38,486 nt of DNA from Nonomuraea cypriaca (GCF_015645445.1 NZ_JADOGI010000095.1:1-38486); one strand, 5' to 3'; counted from the stretch's first letter, positions 22,030-31,465 are shown. Translations and numbers: made by a program. The notes: generated from the letters alone by a model not told the origin.

Positions 22030-22832
22030 GAGGAGAGGCGTCCCAGCTCCGGCGGGATCTTGCCGGCCGCGGCGCGGTCCAGCAGGAACAGCGTCCGCAG
22101 CCGCCCCCGGGCGCCCGCGGCGGGCACCTGGACAGGACCCGACTCCGACAGGGCCAGCCGGACCGCGCCCGCCTTCTCCGAGCCCGCCGCCACCACCCAC
22201 ACCTCGCGCGCGGCGTGGATGGCGGGCGGTGTCAGCGAGATGCGGGTGGGCGGCGGCTTCGGCGAGCCGTGCACGGCCACCACGGAGCGGGTGTCGTAGA
22301 GCGCGGGCATCCCCGGGAACAGAGAGGCCACGTGCGCGTCCGGGCCCATGCCGAGCAGCATCACGTCGAAGCTCGGCACCGGCCCGTGGTCCTCGGGCCT
22401 GGCGGCCGCGCGCAGCTCGGCGGCGTACGACGCGGCGGACTCCTCGGCCGTCATGCCCGAGTCGGGGCCGCGCATGACGTGCACCCGCTCCTGGTCCACG
22501 TCCACGTGGTCGAGCAGCGCCTCGCGGGCGCCGGTCTCGTTGCGTTCCTTGTCGCCGGTGGGCACGAACCGCTCGTCACCCCACCAGATGTCCAGGTGCC
22601 GCCAGTCGACGGCGTCCCTGGCGGGGGTGGCGGCGATGGCGGCCAGCGTGGCGATGCCGACCGTGCCGCCGGTCAGCACGATCGACGCCGACCCCGTGGC
22701 TGACTGCGCGTCGACCAGGCGGGTGATGATCCGCGCCGCCACCGCCTTGGCCAGGACGTCGGCGTCGCGGTGCACGACCACACTCGGAGCACTCACGGTC
22801 ACCACTTTCTCAGCCATGGTCTCTCTGATCAT
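22023..22832 (-). CDS. pgl: 6-phosphogluconolactonase
   Basis: 269 residues if started at ATG 22832, which overlaps the opcA stop as ATGA; ATG at 22817 (MAEKVVTV) is the alternative and may be the true start. It hydrolyses 6-phosphogluconolactone in the oxidative pentose phosphate pathway. Blocks typical of DevB/SOL-type lactonases are LTGGTVGIATLAAI, WWGDERFVP, ERVHVMRG and LLGMGPDAHVASLFPG, the last with the catalytic His. It is the last gene of tkt-tal-pgi-zwf-opcA-pgl, and its 3' end overlaps the spacer repeat. Confidence 0.95.
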   Translation of the reverse strand: MIRETMAEKVVTVSAPSVVVHRDADVLAKAVAARIITRLVDAQSATGSASIVLTGGTVGIATLAAIAATPARDAVDWRHLDIWWGDERFVPTGDKERNETGAREALLDHVDVDQERVHVMRGPDSGMTAEESAASYAAELRAAARPEDHGPVPSFDVMLLGMGPDAHVASLFPGMPALYDTRSVVAVHGSPKPPPTRISLTPPAIHAAREVWVVAAGSEKAGAVRLALSESGPVQVPAAGARGRLRTLFLLDRAAAGKIPPELGRLSSP

Positions 22833-23743
22833 GCCTTGTAGGTGCGGGCGAACCGCTTGACCGCGGTTTCGTAGATCTCGTCGCTGTCCAGCCTGCGCAG
22901 TTCCTCGGCCATCAGCTCCGAGGTGTGCCGCCTGGCCAGGGCCACGTTCCTGTCGGGCTGACCGGGCCGCGACAGCGTCGCCAGGCGGGCGTCGGTTCTG
23001 GCGACCGACAGCTCGCCGTCGCCGAGTTGCAGGCGCACGGCCGTCAGGCCCGGCCCCGGCGACTCGGTCACCTTGACGGGCGCGCCGAGCCGCTCGGTGA
23101 GCCAGGCGGCCAGCAGCGGCGCGCTCGGGTGCCCGGCGGCGCCCTCCACGACCCCCCTGCGCACCTTGCCCACCCGCTGGTCGAACGCGGCGGCCAGCAG
23201 ACTGCGCCACGGCGTGATCCTGGCCCAGGCCAGGTCGGTGTCGCCGGGGGAGTAGCCCTTGGCCCTGACCACCAGCGACTTGACGCCGCCGTCGTCGAAG
23301 CCCTTGGCGTCGGTGATGCGCCGTTGCGCCAGCGCCCCGATGGCGTCCTTGGAGGGCACGTCCGGGGCCGCGCCCGGCCACCACACCACGACCGGTGTGT
23401 CGGGCAGCAGCAGCGGGCTGACCACGGAGTCGGCGTGCTGGGTGAGCTCGCCGTACAGGCGCAGCACCACCACCTCGCCCGGCGTGGACTCGCCGATGCG
23501 CAGCTCCGCGTCGAGCCTGATGGCCTCCTCGGGCTCGCGGTTGATCACCACGATGATGCGCGACGGGTGCTCGCGGGCCGCGTCGGTGGCCGCGCGGGTG
23601 GCGTCGTACTGGTGGCGCTCCTCGCAGACCACCACCAGCGTCAGCACCATGCCGATGGCCGGCGCGCCCATCTGGTGGCGCAGATGCGTGAACTGCGCCG
23701 AGATCTTCCCCGCCGTCGTGTCCGACAGCATAAAGGTGGTCAC
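22829..23743 (-). CDS. opcA: Glucose-6-phosphate dehydrogenase assembly protein OpcA
   Basis: 304 residues. OpcA is the actinobacterial and cyanobacterial activator of glucose-6-phosphate dehydrogenase, and its gene beside zwf is expected. Visible family features are the opening LSDTTAGKI, SRIIVVINREPEE, VVLRLYGELTQHADSVVSPLLLPDTPVVVWWPG, and the C-terminal LARRHTSELMAEELRRLDSDEIYE. GTG at 23743 has GGAGGAGGG a few nt upstream. It overlaps pgl by 4 nt but is separated from zwf by 70 nt. Confidence 0.95.
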   Translation of the reverse strand: MTTFMLSDTTAGKISAQFTHLRHQMGAPAIGMVLTLVVVCEERHQYDATRAATDAAREHPSRIIVVINREPEEAIRLDAELRIGESTPGEVVVLRLYGELTQHADSVVSPLLLPDTPVVVWWPGAAPDVPSKDAIGALAQRRITDAKGFDDGGVKSLVVRAKGYSPGDTDLAWARITPWRSLLAAAFDQRVGKVRRGVVEGAAGHPSAPLLAAWLTERLGAPVKVTESPGPGLTAVRLQLGDGELSVARTDARLATLSRPGQPDRNVALARRHTSELMAEELRRLDSDEIYETAVKRFARTYKA

Positions 23744-23813
23744 GAGCCCTCCTCCGTCGGTCTCGCGACCACAGTGGTGCTGTGTTCGATTGTTCCCTCG
23801 CTACGCTCGGTCA
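23744..23813. other. 70-bp zwf-opcA spacer, the only sizeable break in the operon
   Basis: All other junctions in tkt-tal-pgi-zwf-opcA-pgl overlap or are a few nt apart. This spacer carries CCTCGCTACGCTCGG and CCTCCGTCGG, reminiscent (reverse strand) of the CGTAGCGA and GCGACGGAGG stretches in the gap-pgk repeats. It may be a worn member of the same family. No promoter is evident. Confidence 0.4.
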
Positions 23814-25415
23814 CTAGAGCCTCCTCCACACACGCCCGTCGCGGGCCATCATCGCGTCCGCGGACTCCGGCCCCCACGAACCGGACTCGTAGCCCTCCGG
23901 CTGGCCCTGCGTGGCCCAGAACTCCTCGATCGGGTCGAGGATCGTCCACGACAGCTCGACCTCGCGCTGGTGCGGGAAGAGCGGCGGGTCGCCGATCATC
24001 ACGTCCAGCAGCAGCCGCTCGTACGCCTCGGGAGACGACTCAAGGAACGACTCCCCGTAGGCGAAGTCCATGGAGACGTCACGCACCTCCATCGCCGTGC
24101 CCGGCACCTTGGAGCCGAACCGCACCGTGATGCCCTCGTCCGGCTGCACCCGGATCACCAGCGCGTTCTGGCCGAGGATCTCGGTGTCGTCCTTGCTGAA
24201 CGGCAGGTGCGGCGCCCGCTGGAACACCACCGCCACCTCGGTCACCCGACGCCCCAGGCGCTTGCCCGCGCGCAGGTAGAACGGCACGCCCGCCCACCGG
24301 CGGTTGGCGATCTCCAGCTTGACGGCGGCGTACGTCTCGGTGGTCGACTGGGGCGAGATGCCCTCCTCCTGGAGGTAGCCGACGACCTTCTCACCGCCCT
24401 GCCAGCCCGCCGAGTATTGCCCGCGCGCCGTGTTGAGCGCCAGGTTGGCCGGCAACCTGACGGCCTTGAGCACCTTCTCCTTCTCCCGCCGCAGCGCGGA
24501 GGCGTCGAAGGAGGTCGGGTCCTCCATCGCGACCAGCGCGAGGAGCTGGAGCAGGTGGTTCTGGATCACGTCGCGGGCGGCGCCGATGCCGTCGTAGTAG
24601 CCGGCCCGGCCGCCGATGCCGATGTCCTCGGCCATCGTGATCTGCACGTGGTCGACGAAGCCGCGGTTCCAGATCGGCTCGTAGAGGTTGTTGGCGAACC
24701 TCAGCGCCATGATGTTCTGGACGGTCTCCTTGCCCAGGTAGTGGTCGATCCTGAAGATCGAGCTCTCCGGGAAGGCCGAGGTGGTGATCTCGTTCAGCTC
24801 GTGCGCCGACTTCAGGTCGTGCCCGAACGGCTTCTCGATGACCACCCGGCGCCACGATCCCTGGGGCGCGTCGGCCAGCCCCGTCCGCTTGAGCTGCTCC
24901 ACCACCACGGGGAAGAACTTGGGCGGTACGGACAGATAGAACGCGTAGTTTCCGCCGGTGCCCCTCGTCTGGTCGATCTCGGCCAACGCCATGGCCAGCG
25001 CGTCGAACGCCCCGTCGTCGGAGAACTCGCCCGGTACGAAATGGATGCCTTCGCGAAGTTGCTTCCATACCTCCTCGCGGAAGGGCGTCCTGGCGTGCGC
25101 CTTGACGGCGTCGTGCGTGAGCTGGGCGAAATCCTGGTCCTTCCAGTCCCGCCGGGCGAAACCGACCAGGGAGAAGCCGGGCGGCAGCAGCCCCCGGTTG
25201 CCCAGGTCGTAAATCGCCGGCAGCAACTTGCGTTTGGCCAGGTCACCCGTCACGCCGAACAGCACCATCACGCACGGTCCCGCCACCCGCGGCAGCCGCT
25301 TGTCACGCGGGTCACGCAGCGGGTTGGCGGCCGCCACTTCCATCGAGGTGGAGATGCCCGCGACGGCCGCCGCCACGGTGGCGGCCTCCTCGGCGGGCGC
25401 TGCAGGTTCTGTCAT
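23814..25415 (-). CDS. zwf: Glucose-6-phosphate 1-dehydrogenase
   Basis: 533 residues. It oxidises glucose 6-phosphate to 6-phosphogluconolactone with NADP+. The cofactor motif is FGVTGDLAKRK (53-63); EKPFG (194-198) and RIDHYLGKE (222-230), with the catalytic His, are intact. An Ala-rich roughly 45-residue N-terminal extension precedes the first strand, perhaps connected with OpcA dependence. ATG 25415 is preferred to TTG 25421 because AGGAGG is then 7 nt away, although the TTG overlaps the pgi stop. Confidence 0.97.
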   Translation of the reverse strand: MTEPAAPAEEAATVAAAVAGISTSMEVAAANPLRDPRDKRLPRVAGPCVMVLFGVTGDLAKRKLLPAIYDLGNRGLLPPGFSLVGFARRDWKDQDFAQLTHDAVKAHARTPFREEVWKQLREGIHFVPGEFSDDGAFDALAMALAEIDQTRGTGGNYAFYLSVPPKFFPVVVEQLKRTGLADAPQGSWRRVVIEKPFGHDLKSAHELNEITTSAFPESSIFRIDHYLGKETVQNIMALRFANNLYEPIWNRGFVDHVQITMAEDIGIGGRAGYYDGIGAARDVIQNHLLQLLALVAMEDPTSFDASALRREKEKVLKAVRLPANLALNTARGQYSAGWQGGEKVVGYLQEEGISPQSTTETYAAVKLEIANRRWAGVPFYLRAGKRLGRRVTEVAVVFQRAPHLPFSKDDTEILGQNALVIRVQPDEGITVRFGSKVPGTAMEVRDVSMDFAYGESFLESSPEAYERLLLDVMIGDPPLFPHQREVELSWTILDPIEEFWATQGQPEGYESGSWGPESADAMMARDGRVWRRL

Positions 25416-25417
25416 CG

Positions 25418-27013
25418 TCAAACCTCCTGTGCGGCTGCGAGCAGCCGCGCGACTCCAGCCGCGCGGTCGGTCAAGTGCAGGCGTACGGCGGGCCGCCCGC
25501 GGGACTCCAGTGCCCGCAGGTCACCGAGCGCCTGGGCGAACTGGAGCCCGCCCAGGGTGAACGGCCGGCCGGGGACCTCGACGTCGTCCGACACCGCCCC
25601 GGTGATCTGCAGGAACACTCCGTTCTGGGGCCCGCCCTCGTGGTACTGGCCGGTGGCGTGGCGGAGGCGCGGCCCCCACCCGAACGTCACCGGCCGGTCG
25701 GTGCGCAACGCGAGCAGCGCCCGCAGCGTGGCCGGGTCGGCCATCATCCAGGCGTCGGTCATCTGCTCGAAGTCGGCCCCATCGGGCACCGGCGCGTCGA
25801 ACGCCGCCATCCGGTCCAAATAGGCCATGACTGCAAGGTAACCGCCAGCGGGGATCGCGTACAGCAACTCTGCGAACACTCCCGGTAGGTCTTTGGCCGT
25901 GACCGAGCCGTACACCTCGACCGGCCCGTCGACCAGCGCGGGCGCGCCCACCGACGGCTCCTGCAGGGCGGCTGCGGAGTCGGCCTCGGCCACGTCCGGC
26001 CGGCCGAACGGGTCCGTCTCCAGTAGCAGCCCGGCGAGCGCGGTGGCGTATTCCCAGATGAGGAACTGTGCGCCCAGCGGCCCGTCCACGCGTACGTCGC
26101 CGACGTCGGACTCGATCGCGACGACCAGTTCGTCCTTCGCCCGGTTGGGGTCGGCGCCCACGACCGGCAGGATCCCCCTGCCCTGCTTGCCGGTGGACTC
26201 CCCGACGAGCGCCTCGATCCAGTCGGGCAGCCCGGCGATGGCCGAGAGCTGGTCTTCGAGCAGCAGCTTGTCCCTGCCGGCCAGCGCCGCGCCGCCGATC
26301 GCCGCCCCGAGGTCGAGCCCCGGGTTGCCGGTGTCACGCGACAGCAGCGGCAGGACCTCCGCGGCGTCGTCGAGCAACCGCGCCACGTCCGCCCCGGCCA
26401 GCGCGGCGGGCACCAGCGCGTACGCCGACAGCGCCGCGTAGCCGCCCTCAGCGCCGGGCTGGGCGTGGACCAGGTGGTGGCCGCCCTCGGTGGCCCGGTC
26501 CGCCAGGAGCGAGCCGGGCTCGGTGACGACCACGATGCGCGGCGCGACGCCGGACTCGGCGAAGAGGCGCTCGTAGATCCGCAGGTGGCAGTCGGTCTCC
26601 ACGGTGGAGCCGCGCTCGCCCGCCACGACCACGACGGTGGATTCGAGCGGTTCGGCCAGCGCGCGCCGCACCTGCCCGGGATCGGTCGTGTCGAGCACGG
26701 TGAGCGGCACGTCGGCGGTCGCGCAGATCACCTCCGCGGCGAGCGACGAGCCGCCCATCCCGGCCAGGACCACGTTCGTCACGCCCTGGTCGCGGGCTCG
26801 CCCGGCGAGCTCGCCCAGCTCGGGCAGCAGCTCGCGCGAGGCGTGCGGCAGCCGCAGCCAGCCGAGGCTGACCGCGGCCACCGCTTCGGCGTCCTCACCC
26901 CACAGCGTGGGGTCGCCGCCGGCGAGCCGCGCGGGCACGCCGTCGGCGACGAGGCGCCCCGCGACGGAGGCGGCGGCCGAGGCCACCCCCTCGTCGCGGT
27001 AAGAGACCTCCAT
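25418..27013 (-). CDS. pgi: Glucose-6-phosphate isomerase
   Basis: 531 residues. It interconverts glucose 6-phosphate and fructose 6-phosphate. The first SIS-type subdomain shows VVLAGMGGSSLAAEVI (81-96), then the sugar-phosphate loop VVVVAGERGSTVET where a Ser/Thr-rich segment is expected, and VVVTEPGSLL. The second half contains GGYAALSAYALVPAALAG and the C-terminal QYHEGGPQNGVFLQI. The sequence is divergent from classical Pgi but matches the actinobacterial form placed between tal and zwf. ATG 27013 overlaps the tal stop (TGATG) with no SD of its own, so translation is probably coupled. The open frame upstream lies inside tal in another frame. Confidence 0.92.
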   Translation of the reverse strand: MEVSYRDEGVASAAASVAGRLVADGVPARLAGGDPTLWGEDAEAVAAVSLGWLRLPHASRELLPELGELAGRARDQGVTNVVLAGMGGSSLAAEVICATADVPLTVLDTTDPGQVRRALAEPLESTVVVVAGERGSTVETDCHLRIYERLFAESGVAPRIVVVTEPGSLLADRATEGGHHLVHAQPGAEGGYAALSAYALVPAALAGADVARLLDDAAEVLPLLSRDTGNPGLDLGAAIGGAALAGRDKLLLEDQLSAIAGLPDWIEALVGESTGKQGRGILPVVGADPNRAKDELVVAIESDVGDVRVDGPLGAQFLIWEYATALAGLLLETDPFGRPDVAEADSAAALQEPSVGAPALVDGPVEVYGSVTAKDLPGVFAELLYAIPAGGYLAVMAYLDRMAAFDAPVPDGADFEQMTDAWMMADPATLRALLALRTDRPVTFGWGPRLRHATGQYHEGGPQNGVFLQITGAVSDDVEVPGRPFTLGGLQFAQALGDLRALESRGRPAVRLHLTDRAAGVARLLAAAQEV

Positions 27014-28104
27014 CACACAACCAGGTTCTTCGTGACGCTCTCGAGCAGCTCGAGCCAGGACGCCTCGAACTTCTGCACGCCCTCCTCCTCCAGCACCTTC
27101 ACCACGTCGTCGTAGTCGACGCCGGCGTCCTTGAGCGCGGCCATGGTGTTCCAGGCCTGCTCGTAGAACGGCCGCACGGTGTCGCCGGTGATGTTGGCGT
27201 GGTCGGCGGTGGAGTCGAGCGTCTTCTCCGGCATCGTGTTGACGGTGCCGGGCGCGACGAGCTGGTCGACGTAGAGGGTGTCGGAGTATTCCGGGTTCTT
27301 CACGCCGGTCGAGGCCCACAGCGGGCGCTGCGGGCGGGCGCCCGCGGCGCGCAGGCGCTGCCAGCGCTCGGAGTTCATCACTTCCTCGTACGCCGCGTAC
27401 GCCAGGCGCGCGTTGGCCACGCCCGCCTTGCCCTTGAGCTCCGGCTTGCCCAGCTTGTCCAGCCGCTTGTCGATCTCGGTGTCGACCCGGCTGACGAAGA
27501 ACGAGGCCACCGACTCGATCGTGGCCAGGTTGAGGCCCTTGGCCTGCGCGGCCTCCAGCCCGGCGAGCCAGGCGTCCATGACCCCGCGGTAACGCCCGAG
27601 CGAGAAGATCAGCGTGACGTTGACGCTGATGCCCTCGGAGATGGCCTGCGTGATCGCCGGCAGGCCCTCAAGCGTGGCCGGGATCTTGATGAACAGGTTG
27701 GGCCGGTCGACCAGCCACCACAGCGCGCGGGCCTCGGCCACGGTCTTGTCGCTCTCGTGGGCCAGCCGCGGGTCCACCTCCAGCGACACGCGGCCGTCCA
27801 CGCCGCCGGTGGCGTCGTAGACCGGGCGCAGCACGTCGGCGGCCCAGCGGATGTCATAGGTGGTGATGGCGCGGACCGCCTCGCCGACCTCCACGCCGCG
27901 CACGGCCAGGTCGTGCAGCTGCACGTCGTAGGCGTCGCCCTTGCTGAGCGCGCCGGCGAAGATCGTCGGGTTGGACGTCACCCCGACGACGTTCTTCTCG
28001 CGGATCAGCCGCTCCAGGTCGCCGCTGCGCAGCCGCTCCCTGCTGATGTCGTCGAGCCAGATGGCCACGCCCTGGCCGGACAGCTTGTTGAGGATCTCAC
28101 TCAT
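27013..28104 (-). CDS. tal: Transaldolase
   Basis: 363 residues, the long actinobacterial type. It transfers a dihydroxyacetone unit between sugar phosphates in the non-oxidative pentose phosphate pathway. The N-terminal signature GVTSNPTIFAGAL (41-53) and the Schiff-base Lys140 in PNLFIKIPAT are clear, with SVNVTLIFSLGRY, ASFFVSRVD and RPLWASTGVKNP following. ATG 28104 is 3 nt from the tkt stop. The downstream pgi start overlaps its stop by one base. Confidence 0.97.
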   Translation of the reverse strand: MSEILNKLSGQGVAIWLDDISRERLRSGDLERLIREKNVVGVTSNPTIFAGALSKGDAYDVQLHDLAVRGVEVGEAVRAITTYDIRWAADVLRPVYDATGGVDGRVSLEVDPRLAHESDKTVAEARALWWLVDRPNLFIKIPATLEGLPAITQAISEGISVNVTLIFSLGRYRGVMDAWLAGLEAAQAKGLNLATIESVASFFVSRVDTEIDKRLDKLGKPELKGKAGVANARLAYAAYEEVMNSERWQRLRAAGARPQRPLWASTGVKNPEYSDTLYVDQLVAPGTVNTMPEKTLDSTADHANITGDTVRPFYEQAWNTMAALKDAGVDYDDVVKVLEEEGVQKFEASWLELLESVTKNLVV

Positions 28105-28107
28105 CGT

Positions 28108-30216
28108 TCAGTTTCCCGTCGTCTCGCCCTTGTCCTGGCCCAGCTTGGCCAGGCTCGCCTTGGCCGCCGCCGCCACGCGGTCCGCCGTCAGCCCGAACTG
28201 CTCGTACAACGTTCTGTACGGTGCCGAGGCGCCGAAGTGGTCGAGGCCGACCACTTCACCGCACTCGCCGACGAACTCGTGCCAGCCGAGCGCGATGCCC
28301 GCCTCGACGGCGACCCGAGCCCGGATGGACGACGGCAGGACCGTCTGCCGATATGCGATGTCCTGCCCCTTGAACCACTCGACACACGGCATCGACACCA
28401 CCCGCGTCGGGATGCCCTGCGCCTCCAGCAATTCGCGCCCGTCCACCGCGATCTGGACCTCGCTGCCGGTGGCGATGAGGATGACCCGCGGCTGGCCGTC
28501 GGAAGCCTCGCGCAGCACGTAGCCGCCGCGGGCCACTCCGTCGGCGCTGGTGCCCTCGTAGACCGGGAGGTTCTGCCTGGTCAGCGCCAGGGCGGCGGGC
28601 CGGTCGGTGTGCTCAAGCACGGCCTTCCACGCGTACGCCGTCTCGTTGGCGTCGCCGGGGCGGACCACGTCGAGGCCGGGGATCGCGCGCAGCGCCCACA
28701 GGTGCTCGATCGGCTGGTGGGTCGGGCCGTCCTCGCCCAGGCCGATGGAGTCGTGCGTCCACACGTACGTGACGGGCAGCTTCATCAGCGCCGCCAGGCG
28801 CACCGACGGGCGCATGTAGTCGGAGAAGACCAGGAACGTGCCGCCGTACGGGCGGGTGCCGCCGTGCAGCGCGATGCCGTTGAGAATGGCGCCCATGGCG
28901 TGCTCGCGGATGCCGAAGTGCAGCGTGCGGCCGTAGCGGTTACCGGGGAAGTCCTTGGTCTGGTATTCCTCGGGGATGAAGGACGGCTCGCCCTTCATCG
29001 TGGTGTTGTTGGACTCGGCCAGGTCGGCCGAGCCGCCCCACAGCTCGGGCAGCACCGGCGCCAGCGCGCTCAGCACCTCGCCGGAGGCCTTGCGGGTGGC
29101 GATCGACGTGCCGGTCTCGAACGACGGCAGCGACTTGGCCCAGCCGTTGGGCGGCACCCGCCGGGAGATGCGGTCGAACTCGGCCGCGCGCTCGGCGTTG
29201 GCCAGCCGCCATTCGGCGTAGCCCTTCTCCCACTCCGCGTGCTCGGTGCGGCCGCGCTGTGCCACGCTGCGGGCGTGTTCCAGCACCGCGGCGGGCACGT
29301 CGAAGCTCTTGGCCGGGTCCATGCCGAGGATCTCCTTGGTGGCGGCGATCTCCGCCTCACCCAGGGCCGAGCCGTGGATCTTGCCGGTGTTCTGCTTGTT
29401 GGGCGCGGGCCAGCCGATGATGGTGCGCAGCCGGATGAACGACGGGCGGCCGGTCTCCGCCTTGGCCGCCTGGAGCGCGTCGAAGAGCGCCTGGACGTCC
29501 TCGGCGTAGTCGCCGTTCGCGGTCCAGTCGACGCTCTCGGTGTGCCAGCCGTAGGCCTCGTAGCGGGCGACCACGTCCTCCGACTTGGCGATCTGCGTGT
29601 CGTCCTCGATGGAGATGTGATTGTCGTCGTAGAGGACGATGAGGTTGCCCAGCTTCTGGTGGCCGGCCAGCGAGCTGGCCTCGTGGCTGATGCCCTCCTC
29701 GATGTCGCCGTCGCTGACGAAGCACCAGATGTGGTGGTCGAGCGGCGAGGAGCCGGGCTCGGCGTCCGGGTCGAACAGGCCGCGCTCGCGGCGGGCCGCC
29801 ATCGCCATGCCGACCGCGTTGCCCAGGCCCTGGCCGAGCGGTCCCGTGGTGGTCTCGACGCCCGCGGTGTGGCCGTGCTCGGGATGGCCTGGCGTGAGGC
29901 TGTCCCACTGGCGCAGCCGCCTGAGGTCGTCGAGCGTCAGGCCGTAACCGGACAGGTAGAGCTGGATGTAAAGCGTGAGGCTGGTGTGGCCGCACGACAG
30001 CACGAACCGGTCGCGCCCGAGCCAGTTGGGGTCGGTCGGATCGTGGCGCAGCACTCGCTGGAACAGCAAGTATGCGGCGGGGGCCAGACTCATGGCGGTG
30101 CCGGGATGCCCCGAGCCCGCCTTCTCCACTGCGTCCATCGCCAGGGCTCGAACGACGTCGACCGCCTGCTTGTCCAGGTCGGTCCATTCGAGGGCTGGCA
30201 CGAGTTCGGTGCTCAA
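28108..30216 (-). CDS. tkt: Transketolase
   Basis: 702 residues, full length. A thiamine-diphosphate enzyme moving two-carbon units between pentose and hexose phosphates. GSGHPGTAMSLAP near the N-terminus, the TPP motif SDGDIEEGISHEA ... LYDDN, the middle-domain GIREHAMGAILNGIAL, and DSIGLGEDGPTHQPIEHL are all canonical. The TTG at 30216 has CGGAG about 9 nt upstream and gives MSTELVPALEW; an internal GTG at 30201 is possible. It is the first gene of the leftward pentose phosphate operon and is divergent from ctaB. Confidence 0.97.
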   Translation of the reverse strand: MSTELVPALEWTDLDKQAVDVVRALAMDAVEKAGSGHPGTAMSLAPAAYLLFQRVLRHDPTDPNWLGRDRFVLSCGHTSLTLYIQLYLSGYGLTLDDLRRLRQWDSLTPGHPEHGHTAGVETTTGPLGQGLGNAVGMAMAARRERGLFDPDAEPGSSPLDHHIWCFVSDGDIEEGISHEASSLAGHQKLGNLIVLYDDNHISIEDDTQIAKSEDVVARYEAYGWHTESVDWTANGDYAEDVQALFDALQAAKAETGRPSFIRLRTIIGWPAPNKQNTGKIHGSALGEAEIAATKEILGMDPAKSFDVPAAVLEHARSVAQRGRTEHAEWEKGYAEWRLANAERAAEFDRISRRVPPNGWAKSLPSFETGTSIATRKASGEVLSALAPVLPELWGGSADLAESNNTTMKGEPSFIPEEYQTKDFPGNRYGRTLHFGIREHAMGAILNGIALHGGTRPYGGTFLVFSDYMRPSVRLAALMKLPVTYVWTHDSIGLGEDGPTHQPIEHLWALRAIPGLDVVRPGDANETAYAWKAVLEHTDRPAALALTRQNLPVYEGTSADGVARGGYVLREASDGQPRVILIATGSEVQIAVDGRELLEAQGIPTRVVSMPCVEWFKGQDIAYRQTVLPSSIRARVAVEAGIALGWHEFVGECGEVVGLDHFGASAPYRTLYEQFGLTADRVAAAAKASLAKLGQDKGETTGN

Positions 30217-30480
30217 GTGCTCGATCTCCGGAATCTAGTTGTCATTGGTCATGCCTGTCGGCTATCCCGCCCACACGGGACCTTAACTGAGCGGACGTGG
30301 CGTCGATTCCCCTTCCGCCCCACGCCCGTCCATGAACGGCGCAAGCCCCCCATTGGCCGGACCGGCCGCCCCTGCGACTACAGTTTGTTTGTTCACAGGG
30401 GCGTCACGGCGCCCACCCCATGGATCCGCTCTTATCAGAGGTTACGCGTTGACCCCGGACAGGCTGGAAGCGCCTTGACA
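30217..30480. other. Divergent tkt-ctaB intergenic region
   Basis: 264 bp expected to hold both promoters. A 13-bp palindrome, GGCCGG-A-CCGGCC, lies at 30355-30367. TACAGT (30379-30384) could be a -10 toward ctaB and the reverse-strand TAGATT (30237-30232) one toward tkt, but neither has a good -35. No ORF is accepted. Confidence 0.4.
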
Positions 30481-31419
30481 GTGCTGACCAACAGGCAGGC
30501 GACGGCCCCGTCACCGCAGGTGAGGGAGCCGCGCTCGATCAGCATGATCGTGAAGGCCTACATCGCGCTCACCAAGCCGCGGATCATCGAGCTGCTGCTG
30601 ATCACGACGCTGCCGGTGATGTTCCTCGCGGCAGGCGGCCTGCCGCCGCTGTGGACGTCCGTCTCTGTCATGGTGTTCGGCACCCTATCGGCGGGCAGCG
30701 CCAACGCGCTCAACTGCTACGTGGATCGCGACATCGACCAGAAGATGCGCCGCACCCGCCGCCGGCCGCTGGCCAGACATCAGGTGTCGCCGCGCGGCGC
30801 GCTGATCTTCGGCATCGTGCTCGGGGTCCTGTCCACCGCCGGCCTGTGGGTCACCACCAACGGGCTGGCCGCGCTGCTGTCGACCGCGGCGATCCTGTTC
30901 TACGTGCTGGTCTACTCGATGATCCTGAAGCGGCGCACCGCCCAGAACATCGTGTGGGGTGGCATCGCGGGCTGCATGCCGGTGATGATCGGCTGGGCCG
31001 GCATCACCGAGCGGCTCGACTGGGCGCCGCTGGTGCTGTTCGGCGTGGTGTTCTTCTGGACGCCGCCGCACACCTGGACGCTGGCCATGCGCTACAAGGA
31101 GGACTACGCGGCGGCCAAGGTGCCGATGCTGCCCGTGGTGGCCACCGAGCGCCGGGTGATCCTGGAGTCCATCGCCTACACCTGGGCCACCGTGCTGTGC
31201 TCGCTGGCGCTGTGGCCGGTCGCGGGCACCACGCTGTTCTACCCGGTGGTGGCCGCCGCGCTGGGCGTCATGTGCCTGTGGGAGGTGCACCGCCTGCTGG
31301 GCCGGCTCAACGCCGGCAAGACCGGGGTCGACCTGCGGCCCATGCGCTTCTTCCACTGGTCCAACGCCTACCTGGCGCTGCTCTTCCTCGCCGTCGCCAT
31401 CGACCCGCTGCTCGCCTGA
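30481..31419 (+). CDS. ctaB: Protoheme IX farnesyltransferase (heme O synthase)
   Basis: 312 residues, UbiA-superfamily membrane prenyltransferase that adds farnesyl to heme b, making heme O for cytochrome c oxidase. About eight or nine hydrophobic segments follow YIALTKPRIIELLLITTLP. The Asp-rich substrate motif NALNCYVDRDID and the later FFWTPPHTWTLAMRYKEDY are diagnostic. The start is uncertain: GTG 30481 or TTG 30475, with GGAAG at 30466-30470 serving either. ctaA, the next enzyme of heme A synthesis, lies 3.3 kb downstream on the other strand, and three unrelated plus-strand genes and a ydcF homolog separate them. Confidence 0.95.
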   Translation: MLTNRQATAPSPQVREPRSISMIVKAYIALTKPRIIELLLITTLPVMFLAAGGLPPLWTSVSVMVFGTLSAGSANALNCYVDRDIDQKMRRTRRRPLARHQVSPRGALIFGIVLGVLSTAGLWVTTNGLAALLSTAAILFYVLVYSMILKRRTAQNIVWGGIAGCMPVMIGWAGITERLDWAPLVLFGVVFFWTPPHTWTLAMRYKEDYAAAKVPMLPVVATERRVILESIAYTWATVLCSLALWPVAGTTLFYPVVAAALGVMCLWEVHRLLGRLNAGKTGVDLRPMRFFHWSNAYLALLFLAVAIDPLLA

Positions 31420-31435
31420 TCTTTCGTTCCTGGCA

Positions 31436-31465
31436 TTGCGGCGGGTCTCCCGCCGTTCTTATACT
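31436..31465 (+). promoter_or_regulatory. Promoter for leaderless arsR-type gene
   Basis: TTGCGG (31436-31441), an 18-nt spacer and TATACT (31460-31465) make the best sigma70-like promoter in the window. The -10 ends exactly 6 nt before ATG 31472, which has no SD, so the transcript probably begins at or next to the A of the start codon. Confidence 0.7.

Noticed and set aside
25418..27013. pgi as a broken or pseudogene copy because of weak similarity to classical Pgi
   Set aside because: The frame is intact over 531 residues with SIS-domain blocks in order, and the operon position supports a functional divergent Pgi.
27014..27319. 102-codon upstream extension of the pgi frame
   Set aside because: It lies wholly within tal in another frame; the coupled ATG at 27013 gives a protein of normal length.
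27199..30480. Very long plus-strand open frame antisense to tal and tkt, running into ctaB
   Set aside because: It mirrors the codon pattern of the minus-strand genes in GC-rich DNA. Only its last part (from about 30475) reads as a real protein, ctaB.
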